Positions 13,101 through 24,085 of a stretch of DNA of 64,000 bases are shown one piece after another. Position numbers and translations under genes: made by a program. This DNA is from Tillus elongatus. Its lineage: Eukaryota; Arthropoda; Insecta; Coleoptera; Cleridae. Position 1 is the first letter of the stretch. The number at the start of each line of letters is the position of its first letter. The stretch spans positions 194,484,407 through 194,548,406 of the forward strand of contig OZ023262.1 of NCBI GenBank assembly GCA_964006375.1, given 5' to 3'. A model generated the notes under the pieces. It was not told the DNA's origin and did no database searches. It was given only the letters and a program-made list of their open reading frames with translations.

Positions 13101-13805
13101 TGTGTGCGGGAGAACAAGAGGAGGGGCTACACCAACAAGCGGATCCTCATAGCCACAGACAGCCAGGCAGCCCTTAAGGCACTAAGTAGCCCACGGGTAA
13201 ATTCCTGGCTGGTGAGTGAGTGCCGAGACGAGACGAGCGACCTGGCTGGGCAGAATGAGGTGACCCTCATCTGGGTGCCGGGTCACTCGGGGGTCAAAGG
13301 CAATGAAGAAGCTGACAGTCTCGCAAAGAGGGGGTCAGCAGAACCATTTATGGGACCAGAACCGGCTCTGGGCGTGTCAAAGAGCACTGCCAGGGGAGCC
13401 ATTAAGTCCTGGGTCAGAAACCAACACAAGGTGTACTGGGCGGACTGTCCAGGGCTCAGACATGGGAAGTCAATAATTGACGGACCCAGTTCAAAGAGAG
13501 CTGTGGAGCTGCTAAACCTTAGCAGAGGACAGCTCAGAAACACAACAGGTCTCTTGACGGGACACATGGCCGTCAAGAAACACCTACATAAAATGGGGCG
13601 GTTCGAAGGGGACCTCGCATGCAGACTCTGCGGCGAGGGGGAGGAATCAGCCCAGCACATCTTGTGCGAGTGTATAGCTCTGGACCGGAAAAGACAACTG
13701 ATCTACGGTCACTCTAGACCGGAGACAGAGCAATATAAAACTTCACCCTACCAATCGCTGTGCAGACTAGTTCAAGGCACAGTGATTTTGGAATGGGTGG
13801 AGTAA
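10161..13805 (+). CDS. LINE ORF2: endonuclease-reverse transcriptase-RNase H
   Basis: 1214 residues, uninterrupted. Residues 1-220 form an AP-like endonuclease: N-terminal LQVNLQHSRAA, QEPY (E34), GMDANAH (D139, N141) and SSDH (D214, H215). Residues ~440-720 form the reverse transcriptase: INSFKPYKSPGFDG, FIPKPGRP, AFLDIEGAF (D582), QGSVLSPLL and YADD (D672, D673). Residues ~935-1065 form RNase H with the full catalytic set: FTDGSGG (D939), QAEM, ATDSQAA and VPGHSGVKGNEEAD. A C-terminal zinc-knuckle-like motif C1154-x2-C1157-x8-H1166-x4-C1171 follows. Order and length fit RNase H-bearing LINEs of the I/LOA group. The protein would nick the target, prime cDNA synthesis from it and degrade the RNA strand. 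No catalytic residue is missing, so the copy may be active. The ATG overlaps the end of ORF1 by 11 nt. Confidence 0.93.
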   Translation: MGLRFLQVNLQHSRAATAGLLMALRNTDVALIQEPYSYKGEIKGLGGANGKLIYSRSSENPRACIFVREGIEFLPLMNFCSRDLATIKIRCGGADGLRDITVASAYLPGDSTDPPPPNELEQLMVGSRAGGWQTIIGMDANAHHELWGSSDTNSRGEALLQFFMKFNLDILNRGNKPTFVTTRREEVLDLTVSTQFLGDFVKSWAVSGEVSSSDHRYIRFEIAKVERETVWYRDPRKADWEAYRADLAVELRGVERAIRDLIDLEIAAVQLRDAITSAYNANCPLKMRVSTRNVPWWNEDLRQRRTQVRKLFNAAKRSGARDEYRQALSTYNKRLRDAKKESWRRHCEEVENTSESARLHKILSKGPQTNIGSLRTPTGGFTSSGEETMEILLQTHFPGCNIINQSPPDWEHSEIEAPYRRASRVDWTVAKEVVTWSKIRWAINSFKPYKSPGFDGIMPIMLQQGIDILAPVLTLIMRASLALGYIPRAWRLARVVFIPKPGRPTDQAKSLRPISLMSFLLKTVEKLLDRHIRGGVLEAYPLHCGQYAYRAGFSTETALHQLVLKLENTLENKEVALGAFLDIEGAFSNTSFGSVLAAARERGIEETCCRWIGSMLRDRAVFTSLAGGTLLAGVAAGCPQGSVLSPLLWCLVVDGLLGRLSGGGYEVQGYADDIVIIVRGKVTQAVWERMQTALKVVEGWTVDQGLGVSPEKATVVPFTRRRKCESHRTLTLYGRSVPMAREVKYLGVVLDSKLTWNGHIGKILRKAVMTLAVTRRLYGKTWGLRPSMAHWLYTRVVRPSLTYAALVWWPKVTQSSAKQKLGKIQRMACLGITGAMSSTPTAAMEVLLDLPPLHFVIMGEARLGLYRLACNGRLKINPGFRGHCKIQEIVKEPMLEMRSDFASPRMCRENNFTVEIPDRGAWREETPGIPRDALVWFTDGSGGERGTGAGVYSEGPRVSHSISLGAHATVFQAEMYAILHCVRENKRRGYTNKRILIATDSQAALKALSSPRVNSWLVSECRDETSDLAGQNEVTLIWVPGHSGVKGNEEADSLAKRGSAEPFMGPEPALGVSKSTARGAIKSWVRNQHKVYWADCPGLRHGKSIIDGPSSKRAVELLNLSRGQLRNTTGLLTGHMAVKKHLHKMGRFEGDLACRLCGEGEESAQHILCECIALDRKRQLIYGHSRPETEQYKTSPYQSLCRLVQGTVILEWVE

Positions 13806-14830
13806 GACTAGGGGTATGCACAATCAACCAAGGGTTGCGGTGCTATCGGGCGGCAAGGCCGCGGACGAGCCCTGAGGGAACAAAAAAAAAAAAAAACATC
13901 TTCTACTTCGGTTGCCACCCATTACTAAACAAACAAGACACCACCTAAATATGTCGTAGACACTACTATTAAATTTTCATGAAAAGATTTTCCTACGTCT
14001 GTTTTGGAAATAATCAATTCGAATATCGACCTTCCTAATCATTTAATTGCCGTTCGGATCTCATACGTTATGTCAATATTGTCAATAAAAAGTCCACCGA
14101 ATTCATTTTGAAAAACTTTTCAATCAAAAATAGTAAAAACACACTTCACAGCCAAAAAAAAAGCAACATTTAAAACGGGCAGTGAACATGTGTGACTCTT
14201 TGAGCCGGTTTTATAATCGAGTTTAACGACATCCTCGCCGTGTTAGGTCTGCAAGCCGGTGACAAACGAGGGCTGGGTAACTATGTGCCTACAGCTTTAA
14301 ATGTAGATTCATATTCAAAGACACAAGCACGCATAATGCTACCACGGTGTCCGGATGTAAAGTCCATCGTAGAATAGAATACGGTGGAGCGATGCTGAGT
14401 CAATAATAATTAGAATATAGATAGTTTGTCGTATATAATTAATTAATATTATTGTAACATTGTAAGAGTCATTTATAGCTAATGAAAAGGAAAGAAATAT
14501 ATTTTTTCTATTGAAATTTTGGCCGGGCACGTGCCCCTGTGCCCCTTATCACCAGCCGCCACTGCATAAGTCAAAATAATAACATACAATAAATAAGGAT
14601 TAAGATGATGACATGGGTAAATTGGGTGTAAATATATGTTAGTTAATTTAACATTCTCTTCTATATTGACTGCATACCACATCAAAAAAAACTGGCCAGG
14701 TAACAATATGTATAATATCTATGGCTCACGTAACAACGTGAAGCAAAATGACAGACATGGGGTATACCAGTAGAAAAACTAACAAAAATGTGCTGTAATA
14801 TGTGAGAGAAGGAATATATGCTTGTTGAAA

Positions 14831-14980
14831 GAAATTGAAAGGGGAAAGGAAAAATTATTTGGAAATATTCTAGGACATACTAACTTCCTGACAACATTAT
14901 TTGAAGGACACATACTTTGGAAAAAGATAAGAGGTAAACCAACGGAACAGCTTCTGAAAAAAACAACTGATGACCTGTGA
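14831..14980 (+). pseudogene. LINE reverse-transcriptase C-terminal remnant
   Basis: The frame reads EKLFGNILGHTNFLTTLFEG, then KKIRGKPTEQLLKK before a stop at 14978-14980. 'LF.HI.RH...l...leG...GkR.RGrPr' is the characteristic tail of many RTE/Jockey-type LINE polyproteins. No RT motifs remain upstream. The 14565-14830 stretch before it is unassigned. Confidence 0.45.
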
Positions 14981-15551
14981 AATTTTGATTAAAATAAAAA
15001 GAACAGGAGACCGATAATCATGGCTGTGGCGGTAAGGCGACATCGCCTTTGGACTGCGACGATAATAGTCTATCTTTATTATTACTAAGTGAATCTTCCT
15101 GAATATTATAATGACGCAGCTTGCCTAAACAACCTCGTAATTTTGGTAATTATAATTCAGAAAGCTTGTCAATGTTTTTAATAAACATATTAGATACAAC
15201 CCTTATAATACTGGAACAAGGACGCAAGAAACACGTTTCTAGAACCTGCTACATCAAAATTCCACCTACATTCACCTCTCTGCACACATGTGAACACGTT
15301 TGTGTGCCTAGGGTATTCAGAGAATGTTAATGTTAAATAAATGGACCCCTACAATTCTCCACACATAACACGATCTCCGGATATTTAGACAAACATTCAG
15401 AAACGCAAACAAACACCTCACCATTTGTTAACTGAAAAGCCTAAAATTAATTGGAATTCTATTCAATCTTAAAATTATATTTAATTGTTAATCACATATG
15501 ACATAAACCCATTAACTGTTCTTGCCCTTATTTGGCGAAACCGTTCCATAC
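14981..15551. other. unassigned AT-rich DNA
   Basis: Between the LINE remnant and the SINE. No gene or repeat recognised. Confidence 0.4.
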
Positions 15552-15560
15552 TAAATACAG

Positions 15561-15915
15561 GTGAGAGCCTCGGTGGTTCAATGGTAAGAAGGTGTGCCTC
15601 TGAACCGAAGGGTACTGGGTTCGATCCCAGGGTACTCCTCTCACGTTTTCAGTACATACTGTAAATTAACATCAAAAGAGGTTGTGGCATTGTATTTGAG
15701 CAAGTTGAATGTCTGCACGTTGCGCCCTTCGGTGGGGGCGTAAAGTCGACGGTCCCGTACCCATGCGATGTTGGGCACGTTAAAGATTCCTACCCTGTTT
15801 ACAGGAAGGCGGGGGTTCAGCAAAATTTCCAGGATAGTGAGGTGAAAGTGCTCCCGGGCGTCGGTGATTGGCCATAGTCGCGGAAATAGACCGACGTTAA
15901 ATAAAAACACACACA
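15561..15915 (+). mobile_element. tRNA-derived SINE, full copy
   Basis: A tRNA-like head (GAGAGCCTCGGTGGTTCAAT...) is followed by a ~270-bp body shared with three other copies in the window and an A/AC-rich tail. Conserved body landmarks are GTATTTGAGCAAGTTGAATG, GGGCACGTTAAAGAT, AGGATAGTGAGGTGAAA, GGCCATAGTCGCGGAAATAG and CCGACGTTAAA. An 8-bp duplication TAAATACA flanks it (15552-15559 and 15916-15923). The GGGCACGTTAAAGAT...GACGTTAAA part recalls conserved central domains of deeply shared invertebrate SINE superfamilies, but I cannot confirm which one. Confidence 0.8.
15574..15628 (+). promoter_or_regulatory. internal Pol III promoter, box A and box B
   Basis: TGGTTCAATGG (15574-15584) fits box A and GGTTCGATCCC (15618-15628) fits box B, with tRNA-like spacing. 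This supports Pol III transcription of the SINE rather than a free tRNA gene. Confidence 0.75.
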
Positions 15916-15923
15916 TAAATACA

Positions 15924-16573
15924 TGTGTATAGACTACTTCTCTGGGTTCACGAGTGTTTTTTGTTGTCACTGTTTTACGGCATTGTCAGACAGAAGAGAA
16001 TTCAATTAATTTATACGCAACCATGATAACTATGACAACTGTAAATAAAAATCCATTGCTACGTTATGGTGTTTTGATCAAAAATTCTTTAAAAATAAAT
16101 AAAATAAAAATGAGAGATGGCGTCTCTAAAATCTCTTTGTAATCTATGTCAATATTTAATATAAAACAAAGGCAGCCAGATTAGACTAATTTTGCGGTAT
16201 CTAACTTAACTGTTGGAATATTAAAAACCATTTTTGGTGAATGTAGGGAAATCCACATTTAGTTAAAAAAAAACACAAAATAACGATTTTATGCAATGAA
16301 GCTAGCATACTTTTCTGATGTTCACGTTACAAACAATGAAAATCAGACCTTCAACAAATTTGAATTATTTTGTATTTTAAATAATTTAACTTTTTACAGA
16401 GGCGCTCGAATTTTTTGGAGTATCGCAATTATATTAACGGTAACAAAAAAACCAATTTTTGGTCTGATTCACCTTCATCATTGTTTCCAATATTTAAAGC
16501 AGGGTCTTGGATAATGCCATTTCTTAGAAAGAATGGTAAAACAGGTTGGCCGGTCGAGAACTTACACGATACA
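15924..16573. other. unassigned AT-rich DNA
   Basis: No gene or element recognised up to the mariner terminus. Confidence 0.4.
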
Positions 16574-16575
16574 TA

Positions 16576-17056
16576 CGAGGGCGGGTCAATAAGTCAATGA
16601 CTTTTTGAATTTCCCGCCTCTTCATAGGAAGGGCAACACTGCTCCTGTAAACAAGCACCTGTCGGTTGACTCCTGTCAAGTTTTGAACAAACTGCGTCAT
16701 TTAGTTTGTGTTAGAGAGCCACTGAAAGCAGACACCCTTTTGAGTTATAACGAAAATATAAATTTGGCTACGAATTGCTCCCTCATCCGCCCTATTCTCC
16801 GGATTTAGCCCCGAGTGACCATTTCTTGTTTCCAACCTTAAAGAAATGTCTTGACTCCAATGATGAAATCATCTCACAAACAAATACCTTTTTTGAGGAC
16901 TTCGACAAATCTTATTTTGGAAAGGGATAAAAAATTGGAGAAACGTTGGACGAAGTGTATAGAGCTCAAAGGAGACTACGTCGAGAAATAAAATTATTTT
17001 TTGTCAAAAAACCTGTGTTTCATTCAAAAAGTCACGGACTTATTGACTCGTCCACG
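16576..17056 (+). mobile_element. internally deleted mariner (DD34D type)
   Basis: 481 bp bounded by TA duplications (16574-16575, 17057-17058). The terminal inverted repeats begin CGAGGGCGGGTCAATAAGTC on the left and, reverse-complemented, CGTGGACGAGTCAATAAGTC on the right, then share GACTTTTTGAAT. These are classic mariner ends. Only the C-terminal third of the transposase remains, so at least ~0.8 kb of a normal ~1.3-kb element has been lost. Confidence 0.9.
16772..16991 (+). pseudogene. mariner transposase C terminus
   Basis: ELLPHPPYSPDLAPSDHFLF contains the third catalytic aspartate (APSD). It is followed by LKKCLDSNDEI, FDKSYFGKG and, after a one-base frameshift near 16927, LEKRWTKCIELKGDYVEK and a stop at 16989-16991. 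The LExRWxKCIxLxGDYVEK ending is diagnostic of mariner transposases. The first two catalytic aspartates and the DNA-binding domain are deleted, so the product could not catalyse transposition. Confidence 0.9.
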
Positions 17057-17201
17057 TATATTAGAAACGACTCAACCTTTTTTCTGAAACTTTGCACATG
17101 TAACAGAATTTGGTATATTTAAGCAAAATATTTTTACAGTTCTGTCACTTCCGGTATAACCGGTATTTTAAATTAAATGTCCCCTTTTGCATTATTACAT
17201 T

Positions 17202-18122
17202 CGATAGCTGATGAAATTCGGATGTCACTATGAATTATACGTTATACCTAAATATTACGGTTTTCTAGATATTCATATTTTATGGAAAAAATGCCAGCTG
17301 CAAACCCCTAAAACGATTAGGCCCTCCAAATAAACAACCAGGAGAATTCACTATTTTATGTTTTGGCGTTCATAAACAAAGACGCATGTGTTTAGTAGAT
17401 AATCAGAAAATCTACAAAATTATATAGAGTTTTACTGCGTAAATAATTCATTTTTTGTGAACTTAGCTGATTCATCTATCCAAATTACAATTATATTTTT
17501 GGATTAAAATTTTGGCAATTTTTGTAGTCGATCGATAACTTATGAAATTTGAATGTCACTTCATGAAACATACCTTATACCTAAATATTACGGTTTTCTC
17601 GATATTCATCATTTTATGGAAAAAATTACAGTGGCAAACACCTAAAACGATTAGAACACACCCCCCCTTCACCCCCACTCCCAACTAAACTACCCGGAGA
17701 ATTCACTACTTTATGTTTCGGCGTTCAGAAAGACGCAGGTGTTTTGTAGATAATCAGAAAAACTTCAAAATTATACAGACTTGTACTGCTTAAATAATCC
17801 ATTTTTGTGAACTTATATGATTCATCTGTCTAAATTAAATTTCTATTTTTAGATTCAACTTTTGACAATTTTTGTAGTCACCCTGGCTAATCTAAAATTT
17901 TTCTGATTATCTACTAAATACCTTCGTGTTTGCCTATGGAGGCCAGAACATACAATAATGCATTTTCCTGATGGTTGATTTGGAAGACTAATCGTTTTGA
18001 GGATTTGCAGCTGTAAGGTTTTCCATAAAATTATGAATATCTAGAAAACCGTTATGTTTAGGCACCAGGTACGTTTTATAAAGTCACAATCAAATTTCCT
18101 AAGCTATCTATTGTAATGGTAA
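17202..18122. repeat. ~340-bp unit: two direct copies plus one inverted
   Basis: Copies at 17202-17527 and 17528-17886 are in direct orientation. They share 'aaatattacggttttct.gatattcat', 'ggagaattcact', 'gtagataatcagaaaa' and 'gacaatttttgtagtc'. A third, partial copy is inverted at 17890-18122. The inverted part could fold back onto the direct copies. No coding content. Element type unknown. Confidence 0.75.
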
Positions 18123-18285
18123 AAAAGTGTTTCATTTAAAGTAACAAAGATGGTGTCAATTTCTGGTTCAACCAAAAGTGGCTACACTGTCAAGATATTT
18201 AGCTTAAAAGACCACCTTCTGTTTGTTGCATGTGGAAAGTTTCATAAAAAAAACGTTAAGTGGTTACTGAAATCTGTATCGTCCA

Positions 18286-19380
18286 TTAGTGAATTTTCTT
18301 TAAAAAAATCACTAATAGGAGATCCCATCTTTTGAATTAAAAAAATATTCTTCAAATGAGCGCTAATTAGGCCCCCTAGAACACATATCCGGGGTCAGTT
18401 TCAGTTTTTGTATATTTTTTACTAAATTTGGGGAATACCTTCCTTTTGCAAGTGGCTTGAATAAGTTCGTTAGCCAGGAAAATCGGTCCAGGTTTTCTCG
18501 GAAAATTTAGTCCTCTAGATTGAAAGGCAAAAAAGTTATAGGCGTTTAACGAAAAATAAATTGGGGTTTTCCTCAAAACGTCAAAGTGACGATTTAAAAC
18601 GTCAACATTGGCAACATTTAGGCAAAGAACCTGGAACTAATACGAGCTATGGAAAGAAAATGTCTCAAGAAGAATGTTTTACAAACCCTAAAGTCTTAGC
18701 TTCAACCGTCATTGTCCTTCATTTTACTAAAATGTTTCCAGAAAATTCATTTAAAATAGACACTTTCTCTGATGCTTTGGCAGTAGCCTTACCTATAGAG
18801 TTTATCGTTAAATGGTATATAATTTTTCGAATTTTCGTAAAAAATCAATAAAGCTCAATATGTCTGTTATTATACAAGATACGAAAAAAATTTATACATT
18901 AATTATAGAGTGTCTTGAGATACATCTTAAAAAAATATTTCTACAATCACAGAATGGCCCATAAGTCGTTGGTGATACAAATTTTCTAAATTTTTTTAAT
19001 CACGCCTTATGTTATTACATTCTTGCATTTTCCATCGAAATATAAACCTGTTTGTAAGAAAAGAAATTCGGGACGCACCAAGTGCGTTATAGTAGCGAAT
19101 TTTCATTAAATGCTACAAAATTGAATAGCTCCATTTGCTATTAACTTATAAGGTTAACCAAGAAACCGTTTTTTTCGGGAACACTTTAAGTTTACTTTCG
19201 GAAATTTTTATACATCTTCAAACAATAAAGTTAATTTAATGAAACATGGCACATTGTTTCTACTATATAGGTTACACTGGTAACCAAATTTCATGCCTGC
19301 TTTCTTAAAAAACACACATATTTGGTATTAAAAACAATTTTATGAAAATGCACTACCATAACGCACTTGCTGTGTCCAGA
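18286..19380 (-). repeat. Rep1 copy, left arm of a giant inverted repeat
   Basis: The minus-strand Rep1 copy starts with the terminal hairpin (18286-18315) and lacks the (AT)n tract. It proceeds through the 'ggtccaggttttctcggaaaa' and 'GACGTTT' blocks and ends with the Rep1 5' module (19072-19380). That module is itself bounded by inverted GGGACGCACCAAGTGCG / GCACTTGCTGTGTCC. It pairs in inverse order with 19856-21206. Confidence 0.75.
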
Positions 19381-19855
19381 CTTTTTTTTAGTGGACACCT
19401 ATATCTACTGTTTGTTTACTCCCACAGTAACATAACCGTAAATCCTACAGAACATTTGTTACATGCTCGGTTCGTTTTTAAGAAGAAGCGATCAGCATGC
19501 CTGGATGTCAGATTCAAGTGAAGCGTTCCACGTATTTGCCCATAAATTACGTGTATTTGTCCAATGTTGAATGAAAATATCCTACATAAAACTAAAACCT
19601 GTGGCTCGAAGTACCCTACTGGGCATATTATCGACTTCCACATTACTCTGAGGTTATTCCCTACATTGGTGACATAAACTTGAACTTTCCGTGACATTGA
19701 CTCTTGTTGATTTGTTCGCTGGCCTATTGTTAAGACGAAATTACGTCAATTTGACGTTAAATGTTGCTTAATAAAAGTGAGGGAAGAGGAACGAGTAATG
19801 CTACTGCAAGCCGCTTTTAGGCATTTTAGCAAAACCTCAAGATATATTAAAAACT
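19381..19855. other. 475-bp centre of the giant inverted repeat
   Basis: Apparently unique sequence between two opposed Rep1 copies. It holds short frames only. 'CTACTGCAAGCCGCTT' (19801-19816) also occurs near 8059 as 'cactgcaagccgctt'. Confidence 0.5.
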
Positions 19856-21206
<1,351 letters not shown>

Positions 21207-22214
21207 AAGAGCGTATTATGATCCGAATCCCTGTTTACTCATATTTATACTCAAGAAGAACACATTCTTAACTTTTGATACTATGACAAAAACATTCAAA
21301 TATTATATATTTAAAATATATTGATCTGCCCTTCTACGTACGGTTCTAATTATGTTTATTTTTCCTTAGAGAAAACTTGCTTTTGAATACATAGACCATC
21401 TATATAATTAGTCATTAACATACGAATGAAACTTAATTAAGTCTGAAAGGAAATCCAAACGGGAGCAGTTAGATTACCTTCATTACAGGAGTGCAACGGC
21501 TTCCTTACCTGAAACAAGAAGAGAGGAATTAACCATCAACGTTAAAATACATTTATAACCAAAAATTTAATTAAGCGTGAACGAAAAATGCTGAATGTCA
21601 ACAATTAAATATTTTATCTCGGCTACGCTTTTCACAAAAACAGGCAGTAAACGTTCATTTCTGATGTTTTCATTCTTTTTTGGGTGCACATTCATTAAGT
21701 TGGCAGTTTTATTTTCAGTGGTTGGGAGAAAGTTGGCTATACTGAAAATTGTTCAATACTGAGTCAGAAAAGAACGAAAACAACATTACTCATTCAAGCT
21801 GCTACAACCACAAGAGAGTTACTCCAACAAAACTTATTTATGCAAAGTCAGTTCGTTATGGTAAATGTTAAATTGAAATTACTTTTGAGGCCTGCGTTAT
21901 ATACTTAGCCAGAGTTTTGCAAATAATAAATATTGTTGTGTTGTAGCGTGCCAACATTGAGAAGCTGCTCATTATAGCGTTATAAAAACTCAATAATCTA
22001 TACAACCGTCCGTAACCTGGGGTAAATAAAACCTTACAAGAAATAAGGAAATCAATAAATATGGTGGTCTTCAGAAGAAATTATGACAATTTGAAGCAAC
22101 ATAATGCCTCTAAGGGGGACCTCCTCAAACTTTTTTTCCTTCTAAATAATATTAGTATGGCTGACGACAAAAACTTTAAATTTTCAAACAGGTTGACGCT
22201 ATAGACAGAAATAT
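21207..22214. other. unassigned AT-rich DNA
   Basis: About 1 kb with no recognised gene or element. Confidence 0.4.
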
Positions 22215-22732
22215 TATTACATTTATTTTTATTTTTTATTTCAACAACACACCACGAGGGCTTACAGCCTAAATACTATCGTACCGTGGGTGTCGACAAG
22301 GAGAAAAGAGGCAACTTGTTAATTCTGGACTTGAAGGTTTGGAGGTTCGGGGGAGAAGGAAAAACATGTGCCGGCAAGGAATTCCACAACTTGGAAGTCC
22401 TCGGGACAAAAGAGCGGGCATAACAAGATGTTCTATGTCTGGTGACCTGGACAGTAAAAGGGCGCATTCGCTCTGTTCCCCTGCTAGATCTGTTGGGGGC
22501 AGCAGGTGGAGGAACTATGGAAGAAAGCTCATCTGAGCAGTGCCCGTGCAGATATCTATAATAGAGAGAGAGAGAGAGAGAGAGGTCACCAACTGTACGT
22601 GGGTGGGCAGCCTTTGGGTGAGGGTTGGGTCACTGATGAGACGTATAGCTCTCTTCTGAATGGAGTCCAGGATAGCGATTGTAGAAGCGGCAGCAGCACC
22701 CCAGATGTGGGAGCAGTATTCGAGGTTTGCAT
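22215..22732 (-). pseudogene. LINE-2 copy A, 3' end of ORF2
   Basis: The minus-strand frames read LEYCSHIWGAAAASTIAILD, then QKRAIRLISDPTLTQRLP and finally SFVPRTSKLWNSLPAHVFPS...TFKSRINKLPL with a stop near 22270. This is the C-terminal region after the RT of CR1/Jockey-group LINEs. A 3' tail rich in AAATA-type repeats lies at 22215-22245. A (GA)n run (22562-22584) interrupts the frame. 5'-truncated; RT palm absent. Confidence 0.75.
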
Positions 22733-22734
22733 GA

Positions 22735-22892
22735 CATATGTACCCTGTAATCAAGACCTGCAACAAAAAGGGATCAGTTCCATCGAGGAGCTAGATGCCA
22801 ACGAGTTAAGGAGGGCCACAAATCTTTCTACGGGTATACGGATTTTAAAATGTTTGGAAATCAACGGTGGTCATTTAGAACAATTATTGTGA
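22735..22892 (+). pseudogene. mariner/Tc1-superfamily transposase C-terminal scrap
   Basis: The end of a plus-strand frame reads ANELRRATNLSTGIRILKCL, then EINGGHLEQLL and a stop. LRR...KCIEVNG.HFEQLL is the usual tail of DD41D-type transposases such as the one ending at 55680. Nothing more of an element is seen because LINE-2 copy A abuts it. Confidence 0.4.
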
Positions 22893-23004
22893 AGGTTTTC
22901 TAAATTGTTACACATAGTGTGTTATTGCATTAACATTGCTAATTACTGTTTAACTGTTTTGTTATTTGTTATTTCACGTAATGGCTATTGTTTTCATTAC
23001 TTTG

Positions 23005-23007
<3 letters not shown>

Positions 23008-23102
<95 letters not shown>

Positions 23103-23216
23103 TCAAAGTCACGTTGGATATGGGTTCTAGGGAACCTAGTTCGCGCTCATTACACGATTTTTAAAACTGTCAGCAAATCCTTAGGGATATTTACAAAAAT
23201 TACTTAGTAATTTTTT
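23008..23216 (+). repeat. (AT)n plus Rep1 3' portion
   Basis: An AT tract (23008-23098) is followed by 'tcaaagtcacgttggatatgggttct' and 'tagttcgcgctcatta', matching the Rep1 3' block. The terminal hairpin is degenerate (ACTTAGTAATTTTTT). Confidence 0.65.
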
Positions 23217-24085
23217 CCGTGCCAACTTTAAAAGTGACCTGTGAAAAAATATCGCATGTTAAACAGATTCAAAGGCGGTATTTGATTAAACCTGGATGAT
23301 TACACCGCGACTGCAAAACTCAGTCTTGTAATATATAGACATGACTTAACATTTCATCTCCCTATGAAACGGTCTTCGTTTCTACCCTTGCGACAGCTCT
23401 ATTTCATCGACAGGACATTATGTAGTATCATCCATTACCTAGAAAATTGAATTTACTGAGCTGAAGTTAATGAACTCCAGTCAGAATCAGAAACTAATGA
23501 TCGCTAGAGGTGCAATGTTTCTCTTTTCTACATTTAGAAGGTCTGATGTACTAACGCAAACAATATATGGATGAAATAATTTGAATTCAAAAGCACAAAG
23601 GACACGACTTTGATAATAAATGTATTCCCTGCAAACATCTGCGAATCCATTACACTTGACAGTAGATTAGGAAAGATAATGGAACGTAAATTAGAAATTC
23701 ATTGTTAACAATGAATTTCATTTTAAGAGAACAATGAAATACAGTTATGAATAAATCAATTATCATGTTATATTTAAAAAGAGCACTTGATTTTTTTATA
23801 GAAAGTAACAAACAGAGGTTCTTGTTGTGAAATTGTGATTGTAATAATGTTATTAGAAAAGGAAAAACATTCGAAAAAAATTGAAAAAAGGTTCTTAAAT
23901 GGAATTGAGTAAGGTCTATTTTAAGCAAAATTTGAATATTTTTTCATATTTGGAAACTAAAGTTATGACGTTATCAAATTTTTTTCCGGAAACATCTATA
24001 TTTTTGCATATTTAAAAAGGGCTAATATTTCTAAACAAATTTTCGTAAAACAAAAATATTTATATCTTCTTGAGTTAACAAACAG
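23217..24085. other. unassigned; contains a second-copy repeat at 23865-24030
   Basis: 23865-24030 ('ttcttaaatggaattgag.aaggtc', 'gaaactaaagttatgacg', 'catatttaaaaagggctaat') recurs at 27838-27990. The rest is not recognised. Confidence 0.5.

Larger units (their letters stand above)
8658..13894 (+). mobile_element. full-length LOA/Lian-like non-LTR retrotransposon
   Basis: A 5.24-kb element with a 356-bp 5' leader, ORF1 (9014-10171), ORF2 (10161-13805), a short 3' UTR and a terminal A run (13882-13894). It is bounded by a perfect 14-bp target-site duplication AACATCTTCTACTT (8644-8657 and 13895-13908), the hallmark of target-primed reverse transcription. It is conspicuously GC-richer than the surrounding DNA. 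The 3' UTR motif 'gcggcaaggccgcggacgag' recurs in two truncated copies (46046-46465 and 62038-62104). Intact ORFs and an unmutated duplication indicate recent insertion. Clade: the combination of AP-like endonuclease, reverse transcriptase and RNase H, plus the ORF1 type, points to the I/LOA group. R1-like placement is the main alternative. Confidence 0.9.
8134..14564 (-). mobile_element. hAT transposon remnant, split by a LINE
   Basis: The ends carry an inverted pair: CAGTGGCGGC at 8134-8143 and GCCGCCACTG at 14555-14564. CAGTGGCG is a typical hAT terminus. Next to the right end, 'GGGGCACAGGGGCACGTGCC' (minus strand) is the subterminal type often seen in ZMYM-like hAT elements. The minus strand near the left end encodes the hAT C-terminal dimerisation segment. 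The element is interrupted by a complete LINE at 8658-13894. The flanking 8-mers (tgccataa / cataagtc) do not match cleanly, so the target duplication is degraded or the borders are off by a base or two. Confidence 0.6.

Noticed and set aside
15561..15645. Functional tRNA gene
   Set aside because: Good box A and B, but the head is continuous with a body shared by three other copies, has its own target duplication, and the acceptor stem does not close as a tRNA. SINE is the better reading.
18561..18851. 96-residue plus-strand frame (MGFSSKRQSDDL...)
   Set aside because: Lies wholly in the minus-strand Rep1 copy; not conserved as a frame in other copies.
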